Positions 1 to 10,892 of a stretch of 64,000 nucleotides of DNA are shown piece by piece (the first letter of the stretch is position 1; each line of letters opens with the position of its first letter). The notes below the pieces were generated by a model. The model was not told the DNA's origin. It saw only the letters and a list, made by a program, of their open reading frames with translations, and ran no database searches. Both the position numbers and the translations under genes were made by a program. Origin of the DNA: Pocillopora verrucosa (Eukaryota; Cnidaria; Anthozoa; Scleractinia; Pocilloporidae). The stretch covers positions 15,305,340 through 15,369,339 of the forward strand of contig NC_089323.1 of NCBI RefSeq assembly GCF_036669915.1. The letters are read 5' to 3'.

Positions 1-387
1 TTCTTAAATGTTTTCCATCTTCAGTTGCAATAAAATGTTTGCTGTGCAATTTGAATTTTCTCTTAACAAACATGTCGTGAAGTTATGACAGACGTTTTTG
101 CATCCCAAAATGCCATATATCATATGATATTACTGTTATTATATGATAATTATGATATGAAATTCAATGGGAGCACCAAGCAGCGGTAAAAGTAATAAAA
201 GGGAGCTGGGAACAACAAAACAAAATCACTAACAGTAATAATAACAAAAATAATTAAATAAAAATAAGCAAATCAAAGTGTTTTTAAGTTTTGGATTAGA
301 GTTAGATTCTTCCATTAAACAAGGCTTCTTTTATCTTTATTTGAATAACTTAGGTGGCAGATTCATCAAATTATCATAGTTTAAAGC

Positions 388-598
388 TTTTACAACCTAA
401 CATCATTATGCATATTCTCCATACTGTTCTCTGTACATTTCCTAAGATGCTGACAAGGAGAATTCATTTAACAACCAAGAGCTTATAGTCTTTAGTCAGT
501 GATCATTTCATTTATTCTCATGACCTTGGTGTTTGACTAAGGGGTGATACTGTAAGGAGAAATTAGATGTTAGTCACTCTTGGGGATCAAAGGGTTAA
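388..598 (+). repeat. Short interspersed repeat, 'heat-of-array' family 2
   Basis: About 210 bp beginning near 'acctaacatcattatgcat' and ending 'gatcaaagggttaac'. Related copies lie at about 14028-14245, 24148-24331, 10018-10206 and 20262-20438. The internal order is constant: an ATTCTCCATACTGTTCTCT block, then 'gctgacaaggagaa', then 'gtaaggagaaattag'. No coding capacity. It resembles family 1 (see 1247-1443) in its internal 'gtaaggagaaatt' and its AAAGGGTTAA end, so it is probably a sister non-autonomous element. Ends are approximate. Confidence 0.6.
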
Positions 599-699
599 CT
601 TTGTAAAATTACTCCTAATGCATGTAAGAAAATTGTCATTTATTAAAAGAATGACATTTAAAAACATTTGTCCTGAGCACAAAACAGAGGAAAGCTTGT

Positions 700-766
700 T
701 ATGAAGGTTTGAGCCCCACCCAGTTACAATTTCTCAGTCAGATTATACTCTATCAACTGAGCTAAA
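700..766 (-). repeat. tRNA-derived segment (SINE head or tRNA relic)
   Basis: On the minus strand this reads 'tagctcagttgatagag', a good RNA polymerase III A box, followed about 40 nt later by a weaker B-box-like 'gggctcaaacctt'. The same pair is found at 14347-14410 and 36444-36508. No cloverleaf can be folded with confidence, so this is a tRNA-derived repeat or relic and not a working tRNA gene. Confidence 0.5.
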
Positions 767-1246
767 TAAAAGTTTTTGGTGACCAAGGTTACTGAATTTG
801 AAGTAAATATATGACAAGAAAATGTTGTGCTTTAACTGATTGGATTATAAGATAAAATGTACAGTGAAAGCTCTCTCCATAAACACTCCCCTAAAAAATG
901 CAGTAAACATGTATGAAATAAAAGCTTTTACAGGCTTTCAAATACAAGTGCATGTATATTTTATACTGAAATGCTACCAGTCCAAATAAACAGCTAACTC
1001 ATGGTATAACCAATCCCATAGCATATTTGAGCCTTGTTGTTATACCATGTGTCTTTACTTCTGAAATTTTTCGTGGGGTTGGGAGGAAGGGGGGGCAAAT
1101 CAAATGATCATTTGTTAGAGGATTGGACTATTTATTGGGTTCATGAGTGACAGGCATCCTGTATTTTATGCTGTATTCAGCAATGCCTGAAGTGTATTTT
1201 TATTTTAATGATGTTTCTATAACAAGCTTAATTCAAGTGGGCTTGC

Positions 1247-1443
1247 TTAATCCTTAAACTCCTAAGATCTGATTGCTCATACTCTCCTCTAGCTGCTACA
1301 AATTTCCTTGTATATTGGTTATGAGAATTTGGTGTTAGATCAAAAGAACAACTTCAACCTGATAGTTTAATTATTCCCATTGCCAATTTGCTGAATAATG
1401 TGTGGATATTGCAGGGAGAATTTACATGTTAATCACTTCTGAG
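1247..1443 (+). repeat. MITE-like element, TTAACCCTTTAACTCCC family 1
   Basis: About 200 bp. In good copies the left end is 'ttaacccttaaactccca' and the right end is its reverse complement ('tgggagttaaagggttaa'), so these are terminal inverted repeats of about 17 nt. This copy has a worn right end. Other copies are at 14896-15112, 36123-36343, 36986-37199, 61927-62142, plus one split by the LTR element (26992-27034 and 31602-31777). No open frame. I infer a non-autonomous DNA transposon. Confidence 0.65.
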
Positions 1444-1987
1444 CTGGTTAGATGAGATTCTAATCCTGATCAAATAAACTGCCCTTTTTGGACTTTGCAA
1501 AACCTAGCATTTGTAAAAAGAAAACCCTAAAAGATTGTGCTTGAGTAAAACATGCATATAGTGAGCACAATTTCTATTATTCATAATTAGCATTTTAAAC
1601 TACAAACTTCAGTTTCTCTCTCTGGAAGTTCTCAGATGTGTCAAGATGAGTGATGCTAGTGCAAAAAACTGGCTACTTAACAAACAGAAACAAAAAATTA
1701 ACATCAAAAAACATTTAGCTTTAGGACAGAAAAATATGTATTAACTTATCAAGGATTCTGTATCTAAGAGGAAATAGGCCAAGAGTTGTTCTCTCGGCAT
1801 AGCAACATACAGAAAATTCCACGTTTTACTCTCTTGACTTGGGTTGATGGGAAAGTTCAGTCATTGTCCTATCTACTGGTAACCTTATCTATCTTTGATC
1901 CAGTGGATTCTATTACTGTCGCAAATTGTTTCTTCAGAGCATTTTCTTGAGGATTTTTTCTTTCATTTGGGTACAGTTTGTGCACAG

Positions 1988-2938
1988 TTAATAATCCACT
2001 GCATTTGGATCTCTAAGATGATCCAATACTCCTTTGGAGAACTTTAGCACACAGCCTTGGAATGCCTGTTTTTTCTTACAGTCCTTTATTGGTATGACTG
2101 TCTTCACAATCCACTTGCCCTGTTTGTCATAATATTCAACTGAATGTTCTGGGTTTTTCTTACTTTGGTCAAAGCCACCCAGCACATACAATGTTCCACC
2201 AAGACAAACCATACTACCATGTGTACGGTAAATGTTTAAGTTTGCAATTAACTGCCATTCATTTGTGGAAACATTGTACACCTCACATGTTTTCAACACT
2301 GTGCCTTCTTCATCTGCTCCTCCAGCAACAAAAATCTTTTCCTGACTGGCCACACCAAAAGCCTCACCCCTTGCTTGTTGCATGTCTGTGATTTCTTCCC
2401 ATTTCTTTTCCACAATGTCAAATCTGTCAGCTTTTGGGAGGTATTTGGAGGTAGGTGAGGACTTCCCTCCCAAAAGATACAGATAGTTAGCAGACCCAAT
2501 GACACAAGACTCTTCCCTACAGCTCTCAAAAGAGGTGAAAATTGTCTGCCATGAATTTTGCTCTACACTGAATTTTTTTATGCATGTTTCCTCATCTTCT
2601 GTGTAAGGATACATCTGCTCGACAGAATACAGCTCTCCCCTAACAGTAGTCAAGTAGTCAAAAGAAAATAGGTTGAGGTGCAACAATGACCAACCATTAA
2701 ACACAGGATCATACCACTGCACTTGACTCCAGTCCTGAAGCATATACAACTGATCACGAAATCTAATCATTGGAGTTTCATGATCTTTCTCCCATAACAG
2801 TTCAGGTAAACATTTCCACTCATCTTTATCAGGGATATAGCAGCAGGCATATTTACCTGCACAAGCCACTATAGCTCGTGTCTCAAGTCCTTTTCTCGGT
2901 GACTGGGGAAGGTTAACATCGCTTGAAAACGTAGTCAG
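1988..2938 (-). pseudogene. KLHL gene A1, 3' piece (Kelch propeller), split gene
   Basis: This encodes the Kelch half of a BTB-BACK-Kelch protein, nearly identical to A2 from the residues 'LTTFSSDVNLPQ' onward. Motifs such as 'YLYLLGGK', 'KIFVAGGA' and 'TLYVLGGF' mark the Gly-Gly turns of successive blades. The frame is open to a stop at 1988-1990. The 5' half of the gene lies 4 kb away at 6967-7740; between the Ile and Leu codons that are nearly adjacent in A2, a LINE carrying another element has inserted. The C-terminal tail differs from A2: A2 has an acidic tail ending 'EDVSCA', here it ends 'RDPNAVDY'. As placed it has no start of its own. An intron-like removal of the insert cannot be excluded but no good splice sites were seen, so it is called a broken gene. 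Confidence 0.85.
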
Positions 2939-3426
2939 AGAATCCTTCCGAAGAAGGTTCTCGAGGAAATATACTTTAAAACAATTATCCCCAGTGTAAC
3001 GTATGGAATTTCGGTATGGGGAAATTGTTCTCCTTCCGCACTGAACTCTCTAAACCATATTCATGCAAGAGCAGCTCGTATTGTGAATAACCTCGACTCA
3101 ACGATGGCAGATGACACATGTCTCATGAAATCCGACTGGCTGCCCATCTCTTACTTCTATAAAAAATCTGTACTGTTTCTCTTGCACAAAGTATATTTTG
3201 GAACAACGACCCAGTCGATATGTGAACTGTTTTCTAAAAGAGTTTCTTCTAGATCTTCTCGTGTTCCTAACCAATTTAATGTCATTAGATTTAGATCAGA
3301 GACCGGCAGGAACTCCCTACGATACAGAGGTCCTGTTATTTGGAATTTTGTAAATAGATTAGTTAAAGTACCTGAAAGTTTTTATTCTTTTAAACAAATT
3401 TTACGTAAACATCACTATGAACTCAA
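2939..3426 (+). mobile_element. 5'-truncated LINE, reverse transcriptase C-terminal region
   Basis: Translation in the frame of the 3083 ATG gives the tail that follows the reverse transcriptase domain in Jockey/CR1-type non-LTR elements, with recognisable 'YGISVWGN' and 'RIHARAARIV'-like steps (here 'NHIHARAARIVNNL') and a late 'WNFVNRLVKV'. It begins abruptly inside A1, as expected for a 5'-truncated insertion. The frame ends near 'HHYELKT' where a second element has inserted. The last LINE codons and 3' UTR resume at 6716. Family assignment below superfamily is not possible by eye. Confidence 0.75.
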
Positions 3427-6400
3427 AACCCATGAAAATCTTGTGAAATAATTCATTGTAAATTCACAGATTTTTCACAGGATATTCATGGTTAAATCAA
3501 TGACATTTTCATGGTCTCAGTGCCATGAAAAAGACCTGAAAAATCCCATGAAAAACCTGTGAAAATTTCCATATTCACGACCCATGAAATATTGAGAAAG
3601 TGACCTAGAAGCCATGAAATACCCATGAAAATGGCATTTCATGGCCTTTTCAAAGGTACTGAGAAACCCATGAATTTCAAGCCCAAAATTTCATGGTGTC
3701 AAAGTTCACTAGTTTTTAATGGGTTGCAGCAAATCATGACCCATGAATATCCTGTGAATATGTTAAAAATTCATTGACCATGAAAATTTTCCTTGAATTT
3801 TCATGGCCTCTACATGGTTTTTTCATGGCACATGAAAGTTAATTGCCAGTTAGTTTTCATGGGGTTGTTAGGAATATGCAAGCACCATGAAAATTCTTTG
3901 AAAACCCTATGAATTTGGAATTGAAAATTCTTCACTTTTCTTGTACCAAAGACTGTACTACAGTGTATAGCTTGCAGTATACCATAACTGTAATACATAC
4001 ACTATCACTTAAATTATACACTGAAGAACTAACCTATCTGTGAAACTTCTTGGTCCTGTTGTACAAGCACACACACATGAAAGACATGACCAGAAGTTTG
4101 GATTCTCTGATAGTTTATTTTGTTTCACCAGCTGTACATAAATATTACTTTAGGATTCCAAAATTGTGATAATTCAGTTTACACTTTCTTAAATAAAAAA
4201 AGTTGGTATGAAATTTTCTGCATAAAATTAAGATGTTAATGATTTTTAGCTCTATTTTGATATCACTGATTTTCCTTGTGGAGACAGATTCTGCTCCTAT
4301 ATTTCTGAAGGTATATAATAAATTTGATGTGAAAAATATTTGGACGAAATTATTGAAAATATACTCACTGGCTTGATGTATTTTTGTCTAAACTTCAAAT
4401 ATCATTTCCTTCGTCTAATATCATGTGTAAAATGTTATGGACAGTTATTATAATGTCTATTTATGTAACAGCATTCATGTAAATTTCTTGATATGTTTTA
4501 CACTTGTGATCAATACTCTCAATGTAACTAACAACAAAACAATTACCAACTTTCTGCACTCTTGCATGTGTGAAGATATATCTATGGCTGACTATGTCAG
4601 TGTCTCTCTGTTTTGGCCAGCTGAATGTGCCATCCTTCTTTCGGTTATCATTACTATTTGCATCTTCATCATCGTTTGGACCAAGATAGGCTGCTTTAGC
4701 AAGTGTGCATTTCCTTTCATCAGTTTTGTAGACCAACACTCTTCACTGTTTGCAAAATAAAGGGAGCACATCATCAGTTATCTAAGAGCCTTTCTTATGT
4801 ACGTAGTAAACCTAGAAATGGATAACTCGCCAAAACAGGTTCTTTTCAACATGAAGCCGTCAGATACTAAGCGACGCACTATGGAAGTGAGGTGAGGTAT
4901 TTCGTATTCAGAATTTGACTGTATTTTTTATTCCTAAGAACGGTCGTAGGTATTTCCATACAAACTCTTGTGATGTTTCGCCAGATGATCACAGAATAAA
5001 AATTTTCAAGTTAAATCAATAGTTAGCGCGCGCGCTCCGATGTTTACGCGTAATAAGATGACCAAGCTTGAACTTACCCCTTCACGTTGTAATACATGTC
5101 GATAACTTCATCTTGAGGAAACCTCTTTGAAAAAACTTTTCAGATGGTCCATTGCGTTGATCTGGAAAAAAAGAGACTGCTACACAAACACTACGAGAAA
5201 TGCAATTGGAATGGAACCATTCCGTTCGAGGTACGAAAAAAACCGCCACTTCTTCGTAAATCACGTGTACTTTCACGTGGTGACCTTAGGTCATCGCAGC
5301 CATCATAGGTCAGCGGTCACATAGTGACCTCACAGGTTATCGTGTTCGACGTTACGAAATGACTCCGAAGAGGTCTCGTTGCTGCGTCTGTAATCTTACA
5401 AAATAAAGCAGCACAAAAAGCTGTTCGGTATTTGGAATTCGAAGCAAGTAACAATCGACAGGACATCAGAGTCCAAGAAAGTCAGAGCTGACATCGACAG
5501 TGATTCCTGTGAAAGCGATCACGAAATCAACAACGATGTTGTAGAAGGCGATCTCAATGAATACATGAAGGTAACGTTTCATCCCGACTGAGAAGATGGC
5601 CTGACTCTGTTAACCGGCGACTCTATGAACGAGGTAAAAATAGCATTTTTTTCAGGTTACATTTGCACACTATTCAAAGTTCCAAATTGAGGTGACAAAG
5701 TGATTGATTTTTCATTGTTTTGTTCCACATTTCGTGTAGTTGCAATGCGTACTATTGCTGTGCAACTTAAGCATCTGTACTCTGCAGGTGCCTTACTGGA
5801 AAAGCCCTAGAAGATTCCTCAGCCGTAAGAATGTAAGAGAAGGCCTTGAACAGGTTTCCAGAGTCATGGCTAACAATCAAAGCCAGCAGTGAGGCAGAAA
5901 AAATTCAACAAAGTCGTCCAGGCATGGCGAAGGCAAAAAGGCCCCAAAAAATCAAAGTGAGGATCAAACATCTGGGTTATTGCCTCCAGCCCTATTTGTC
6001 TCAACAAAAGAGCAAATTGAAGATCCATTGTTTTTAGTCATTGTTTTGTGATTTCCTGTACATTTTACGTTAACAAAGGCCACTTAAGATGTTTAGGGAC
6101 ATTTTCATTCGACGGTTTTCGCGCTGTACACCAAAATTCCATCAGTGCATAAATTTATAACAAGTTAGTTCCACGGATCATGAAAGTCAGCTCGTTGATA
6201 AATCAGTGACTGTGATGAACTCATTATTACCACTTTTAATGGCCTATGAATTCATCAATGAAATTCATGGGCAACAGATTTCAGGGAATATTCATGGCCC
6301 ATTAATTTTGTTCTCCCAAAACAAATAAATTGTTAGCCCATGAAATGCTGTTTGATTGCAATTCATGGGCATGAAATTCATTCTGATGACTTTCTGGGGA

Positions 6401-6715
6401 AACTAATGGGTCATGAAAGTAGACTTTGAAAAAATTCATGGGTCATGAAAGTAGGCACATAAAGAAATTCATGGGTCATGAAATTAATTCTGATGACTTT
6501 CATGGCAAATCAATGGATCATAAAAATAGACTTTGAAGAAATTCATGGGTCATGAAAAAAATTCCCCTAATTCATGGAAAATTCAGGGCTAAAAATAACC
6601 CCATGAAATTTCATTTTGCAGTATTCATGGGCCATGAAATGATCTTCATGGGTTTTTCACATGAAATTCATGGAATTTTCATAAAACTGCAGTTCATAGT
6701 GCATGTTAAGACTAT
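3427..6715. mobile_element. 3.3-kb element with CATGAA-rich terminal arrays
   Basis: This interrupts the end of the LINE reading frame. The LINE reads '..YELKT' on the left and '..KTIDNFSFEKE' on the right, suggesting a duplicated target of about 8 bp ('ctcaaaac' / 'gttaagac', with mismatches). The outer 450-500 bp on each side (about 3450-3930 and 6235-6690) are crowded with short CATGAAA / TTCATGG words in both orientations, like the subterminal repeats of some DNA transposons. The middle has no recognised gene. It does have coding-like pieces: a minus-strand frame at 4461-4739, and plus-strand stretches near 4819-4893 and 5410-5569 that end in plausible GT donors. A hAT-like assignment from the 8-bp target is a guess. 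Confidence 0.5.
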
Positions 6716-6966
6716 TGACAATTTTTCATTTGAGAAAGAGGCAACAGTAGTTGCCAACAGAAAGGACCATTTCATTTACTTTTAGATTTATATGTTAGTC
6801 TTAGTGAACACCATTTTATTTGTATATAGTAGTTCTAAGTTATTATTGCAATTTTTATATATATGTAATTCTTAATATTTAGTATAGTAGGTCCACATCA
6901 GCCCTTTGGCTGCCTTTCACACAACCTACTTATCAAATAAAGAATGTATGTATGTATGTATGTATG
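6716..6966 (+). mobile_element. 3' end of the LINE that splits A1
   Basis: The frame resumes with 'NFSFEKEATVVANRKD' and stops at 6783-6785, matching the end of the reading frame begun at 2939. About 150 bp of 3' UTR follow, then AATAAA at 6936-6941 and a (GTAT)n run at 6943-6966. A short tandem repeat tail is usual for this type of LINE. The host A1 sequence resumes directly after it. A few host bases present in A2 ('ttttat') are missing at the junction, so the insertion made a small target deletion or no clear duplication. Confidence 0.7.
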
Positions 6967-7740
6967 TATTGCATTTGAAACCAGCCTCAAACAATCAGCG
7001 TTGTCACGCACGAGTTCGTTCGTCACGACATTCAACAAATAGTCACGCGATACGAAAGCTAGTCGCACGTGACGAAGCAGCTCTTCAAAGGCTGCTTTCC
7101 GCTCGCTCTTGATATGTTCAACCCACTTTTGCGCAATCTGGAACACATCGGCTTCCGTTTCAATGACAATCTCATCACTAGAAATCCATCTCTCCACTTC
7201 TTTGACTTCCAAACTTAGGAATTCATTCATGTCTGCTACAGACGCGAAGTTCGCGTGGATGAAACTCTTGCTTTCGTTTAAAAGCTCTTCACAATCGTAT
7301 TTCTCGGCGAAGTAGAAGGTTGAAATGCAGTTTAACTCACACATTTGTTGTTGTATAAATCGACCAGAGATTGTTTTCAAGTTTGGAACGAGGAGATAAT
7401 TTGTGGCGACGACCAGCTCTTCGGCATTTTCTTCAGTAACCTCTACAGTTCCAGTGTAGATGAATTCCAAAACATCTTCCATAACAGATCCCGAAATCTC
7501 CTCCAACCGAACGATCCCTTCCCGATTTTCCTTCATATCGCTTTGAAGAAGCTTGCAAAAGAACGGACTCGCTGCAGAAAGGATATTTCTGTGAGCCATT
7601 AACTCTTGATCATCTTTCGTAATCAAAGTTATGTCGCATAAGTGGCCTTGTTTTCGTTGTATGTTGAGCCGTTTCATCATTTCTACACAAAAAGGATTCT
7701 GTTCAGTGACACTGATAGCTGGAAGGTCTTCCATCGTCAA
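6967..7740 (-). pseudogene. KLHL gene A1, 5' piece (BTB and BACK)
   Basis: The frame starts 'MTMEDLPAISVTEQ' at 7740 and holds a BTB domain (about residues 23-130) and a BACK domain (about 135-240), then the codons for '..LVSNAI', where host similarity stops. The remaining 20 or so residues of the open frame are read from the LINE tail repeat. It differs from A2 by only scattered changes, so the split is recent relative to the A1/A2 duplication. If transcribed alone it would give a BTB-BACK protein with no propeller, able in principle to bind CUL3 or pair with other KLHL proteins but not to recruit a substrate. That last point is inference from the family. Confidence 0.85.
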
Positions 7741-7829
7741 AGGATAGGCCTTGTTTTCGAGGTTTGTAAGCGGAGATTGTGGTGATTAACAATTTCGGAA
7801 CGCGAATGCGGAAATTTAGCCAGGACTTC

Positions 7830-8703
7830 TGGCTACGCCTTGACCTTGATGAACAGCTCAGTTTCGATGTTCATATCGACTCTTTATGTAAGAAGACTTC
7901 AAAGCGTATCGGCATACTTAACAGAATTAAGGCTTACTTACCAAGAACAGAGCTTATACTTTATGATAATTCTCTCATTAAGCCACTGATATTATATTGC
8001 AGTGTAACACGGACAAGCTGCTGCAGTCATGATAATATATGTAAGATATTTAAGCAATAGAAACGCTGTGTTCGAATCATTCTTGACGCCCAACAACGCC
8101 ATGGCACTGTGGATCTATTTAATATTTAAGGATGGGTGCCATATAACATCGAGTTTGACATCAAAAGATGCTTAATGATCTACAAGAGGATTATGGGTAC
8201 TTGTCCTGCCTATATAAACGAACAGTTAGAATTAAATAACAGCCAGCACAGCAGAAATACACGAGGTGCTGACTTAACCATTTTACCAAGGAGATACATT
8301 AGAGAGAAAGAGGGAGGTCGCACGTTTTCTGCAACAACCTCAAGATGTTGGAATCATCTCCCCCCTTAAGCAACGCGCTTCTGCAAATACTTTGAAGAAT
8401 GCTCTGTATAAACATTTTAAATCAAGTCAGCTAAGGGATAAGATTTTTTACTCCTTTTTTAGATAATTTATTTTCAGATCGAATGATATGAGCAATTTGT
8501 TTTACCTTTAACTTTTATATCTTGATTTGTTGTACATTATGTGTTTTAATTAGGTTTTAATTAAATTCTTAATTAGGTGATTAATTATTGTAGGTTTTAT
8601 TAAAAATTGTTGCAATGTTTATAGAAGGCCACAAGTTCATTACTTTTTAACTATTAGTGTCACCCTATTTAAATAAAGTTTGATTGATTGATTGATTGAT
8701 TAA
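7830..8703 (+). mobile_element. 5'-truncated LINE tail, copy 1
   Basis: Two frames (7779-8060 and 8136-8369) give a reverse-transcriptase C-terminal tail: 'DEQLSFDVHIDSLCKK', 'SKRIGILNRIKAYLPR', then 'YKRIMGTCPAYI'. The coding part is broken by a few stops and shifts (near 8058 and 8129). The 3' end has AATAAA near 8662 and a (TTGA)n tail to 8702. A second copy at 18069-18933 lies in the same position upstream of A2, so the insertion is older than the A-B unit duplication. Non-LTR superfamily assignment only. Confidence 0.75.
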
Positions 8704-9655
8704 TCGCGTTTAATTCACTTCTTAATTCCCGAGTCACGTCTGAAATAAAAAAAAAAATTAGTTCACGTGGACATGAAAAGATCTTATTATCTTAAATCAC
8801 AATTCACGAATAAAGAAAAATCAAATCACGATTCACGAGAAAAAAAATTGCCCAATCACGCTTCACGTAAAAGTATAAGGAACCCTCAATTAACTTTGAC
8901 TCCTGTTCTCTAAAGATCAACAAGTATAATGCTTTAAATGTCACCTTTTAAAACCAATCTTTACTGTGGCCAATTTACATTATCAACTCCATTAATAAAA
9001 CCAAAATATCTTGAAACACCCCCCACTGACGCAGCACCACAGCTTCTTTAGAAACTTACCCACTTTACTCATACGCTTAACATGTTTTTTCCCATCCAGC
9101 CATTTCAATCAGAGGATTTAGGAATGAAGCTGGTCATGTTAATGCTGATTAGTCTCTGTTACCATCTCCTCTTTTTATAACCGGTTTCAATGTATGTGTA
9201 TATAGTTAAAAAGGGGGCATCAACTCAGCTCCAAGCAAGACTTTGGTGAAAGTCTGTCCTGGTTTTAAGACAATGTAAACTCTCTTTTTTAATTCCTCTG
9301 ACGGACCGTCAAACAACAACATGATCTGAAACGATTTTTGATTATCGGTGATTGTCCATGTCAAGGGGCGATGTGAACGTCAGTTGTGGAGATTATGATC
9401 CCCGTGGCCTATCTTTCACAGGTCACTGTGAAAGGATAATTTATGTGGAACTGATGGAGAGAAGATGGAATGAGGAAAGAACAAATTAGAAAAAAAGAAA
9501 AACCCAACCAAATTCACTAAGGGGGGAAATAGAGAGAAAAGACGGAGACGCGGTCCAGGCTCTCTCAAACCTATTCGGTTAGGCCTGGAAACAAGCCACA
9601 TGGGTTATTCCGCATTCGAGGGTTCGCTTTGTTGTTACAATTTTCATTTACATTC
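8704..9655. other. A-B intergenic spacer, copy 1; no gene
   Basis: It starts with about 180 bp rich in TTCACG / CACGATTCACGA words, then a worn Penelope-type terminal block (about 8925-9070: 'ggccaatttacattatcaact' region, then 'acccccCACTGACGCAGCA'-like). At about 9190-9440 is the counterpart of an unidentified minus-strand frame better kept at 19414-19629. The whole stretch parallels 18934-19920. Its position between divergent A1 and B1 means it could hold shared control sequence, but none is evident here. Confidence 0.5.
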
Positions 9656-9661
9656 TTTAGG

Positions 9662-9690
9662 GTATGGAAGATCTACATCCCATCACTGAA
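9662..9690 (+). pseudogene. KLHL 5' stub, copy 1
   Basis: 'Atggaagatctacatccc' reads M-E-D-L-H-P-I-T-E-T, close to the first residues of the E and B genes (M-E-D-L-Q-P-M-S). Similarity stops after about 10-14 codons where a Penelope-type terminal block begins. The duplicate at 19924-19960 is a little longer and includes 'E-Q-T'. I read it as the 5' end of a KLHL gene lost to an insertion or deletion. It is short, so chance is possible. Confidence 0.45.
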
Positions 9691-9699
9691 ACTTAAAAA

Positions 9700-9840
9700 C
9701 CTTCATCCTGTTGGGGCTAACGCTCGAAAGGTCAGCTTTGAAACTCTTTACGGTGGCCAATTAACAATGTTAGTTGATAAAACAAAAATTATCATGTTAT
9801 ACTTCGCCACCGACGCACCTCCTCAGTTTCTTTAGGAACT
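9700..9840 (+). repeat. Penelope-type terminal fragment
   Basis: It carries 'ggggctaacgctcgaaagg' followed by 'acggtggccaattaacaatg', 'gttgataaaac' and 'caccgacgcacc'. The same words recur at 19965-20130 and, more worn, near 8925-9070 and 19160-19325. The 'gctaacgctcgaaacg' core resembles box II of hammerhead ribozymes that Penelope-like elements carry in their terminal repeats. Fragment only. Confidence 0.5.
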
Positions 9841-10892
9841 TACCCCCGTTATTCAGTTTTAATATTGATTGCTTACTTGGATAAGACACTATCAGCCTTG
9901 TATTACACAAAGGGGCATAGGGGCCTGTCGAAAACAGGACAACGCACCTAAACGGTCATCGAAATAAAATGGCGGAATAGCAATTGTTCCAAACTTAAAA
10001 ACCACCTGTACACGTTAATATTAGTATTCACTCCACACTGTTCTCTCAGCATTTCCTATGATACTGACGAGGAGAGTCGGTTTGAAAATTAGGAGCTTCT
10101 TAAATTGGTGATTGTTTCGTTTATTCTCGTGACCGTTATATTGCTTTAGAGGAGATACCCTTTTCAAAGGAGAAATTAGAAGCCAGTTACTCTTAGCTGA
10201 AGTTAAGTAATTAGGAAACTAACAAAATCAATGAACAAAAAAAAAAAAAACTGGAAAACACTTTTATTATTCTTAAACACAAAAATTCGAATGAAAAAAC
10301 AGAAAAAGAAGAGAACACTTGACGCTTAAAAGTCAGAGTTGACCTTTCAAATACACTTCACTAATGTACTATGATAATGACAATCTAATGAATTACTAAA
10401 ATGTTTAGGAAATATTGGAAATTGCAATCTTAACATGAACAAGCCGTAATAATTTTGGCCTCCTGAACAGATTTGACTGACTGTACAGGTATGATCAGTT
10501 TGAGCATTAGTTTACTTTTCAAAAGAAAGATTTGTCACTGGCAAGCGAAGATGTAAAAAACTTTTGAATACAGCTAACCAGAATGAAGTGTCTTGCAGTG
10601 CAGTAGAATTTCGATCTGTAATTCTTGTACTCTTCCGAGCAGGCAAAATTTTTGGTTGACCTTTACCTGTATCTTTTTACATAACACTTTTTTGCAAATA
10701 TGTCCGTGTTTTTCTCAAAACCACCATAGCCAATATCTCGTCCCCAGAGTTCCACGGCCAAAGGAAACGGGAATTAGAATGCCCGAAACTGGAAACCAGC
10801 TTTACTTCCGTTTTCGATATCTTTTTCGTGTGTTCCCCATTATTAGTTACATTAGAGTGGATTCTGCTCAAGGAAACTAGGATATTCTGTTA
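9841..10892. other. 5' flank of B1; no gene
   Basis: It holds a copy of short repeat family 2 (about 10018-10206), an A-run at 10239-10251 and otherwise ordinary AT-rich sequence. It matches the flank of B2 (20131-21163), and its last 700 bp match the flank of B3 (38256-38848). A conserved promoter-like block is at 10785-10830. Open frames here (for example at 10593-10880) are not conserved between copies and look like chance. Confidence 0.6.
10785..10830 (+). promoter_or_regulatory. Conserved upstream block of B1
   Basis: 'Ctggaaaccagc' followed by 'acttccgttttcgatatctt', about 65-105 bp before the ATG. Equivalent blocks precede B2 (about 21073-21109), B3 (38757-38795), E1 (47880-47922) and E2 (54921-54963), and more loosely B4 and B5. 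The ACTTCCG core is the reverse of an ETS-type GGAAGT site. The conservation is seen directly; the promoter role is inferred. Confidence 0.5.

Larger units (their letters stand above)
1..1987. repeat. 3' flank of type-A KLHL genes, copy 1 of 3
   Basis: No gene seen. This stretch is closely repeated at about 13,850-15,725 and 36,100-37,790, each time just downstream of a minus-strand type-A KLHL gene. All three hold the same order of parts: a short inverted-end repeat, a tRNA-like segment, a G-run near 'gggttggga', then a second short repeat. It is therefore part of a segmental duplication unit and not a set of independent insertions. Confidence 0.8.

Noticed and set aside
700-766. A working tRNA gene
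   Set aside because: The A box is good but the B box is poor, and no full cloverleaf or CCA-side pairing was found. The same piece recurs as part of a repeat.
3450-3930. CATGAA word array as a CRISPR array or satellite
   Set aside because: The words are of uneven spacing and both orientations, without fixed spacers, and the DNA is animal. They fit subterminal repeats of an element better.
4437-4760. A 107-codon hydrophobic frame as a membrane protein
   Set aside because: It overlaps a more coding-like minus-strand frame, lies inside a mobile element and has no recognisable family.
10593-10880. A 95-codon frame before B1
   Set aside because: Not kept in the matching flanks of B2 and B3.
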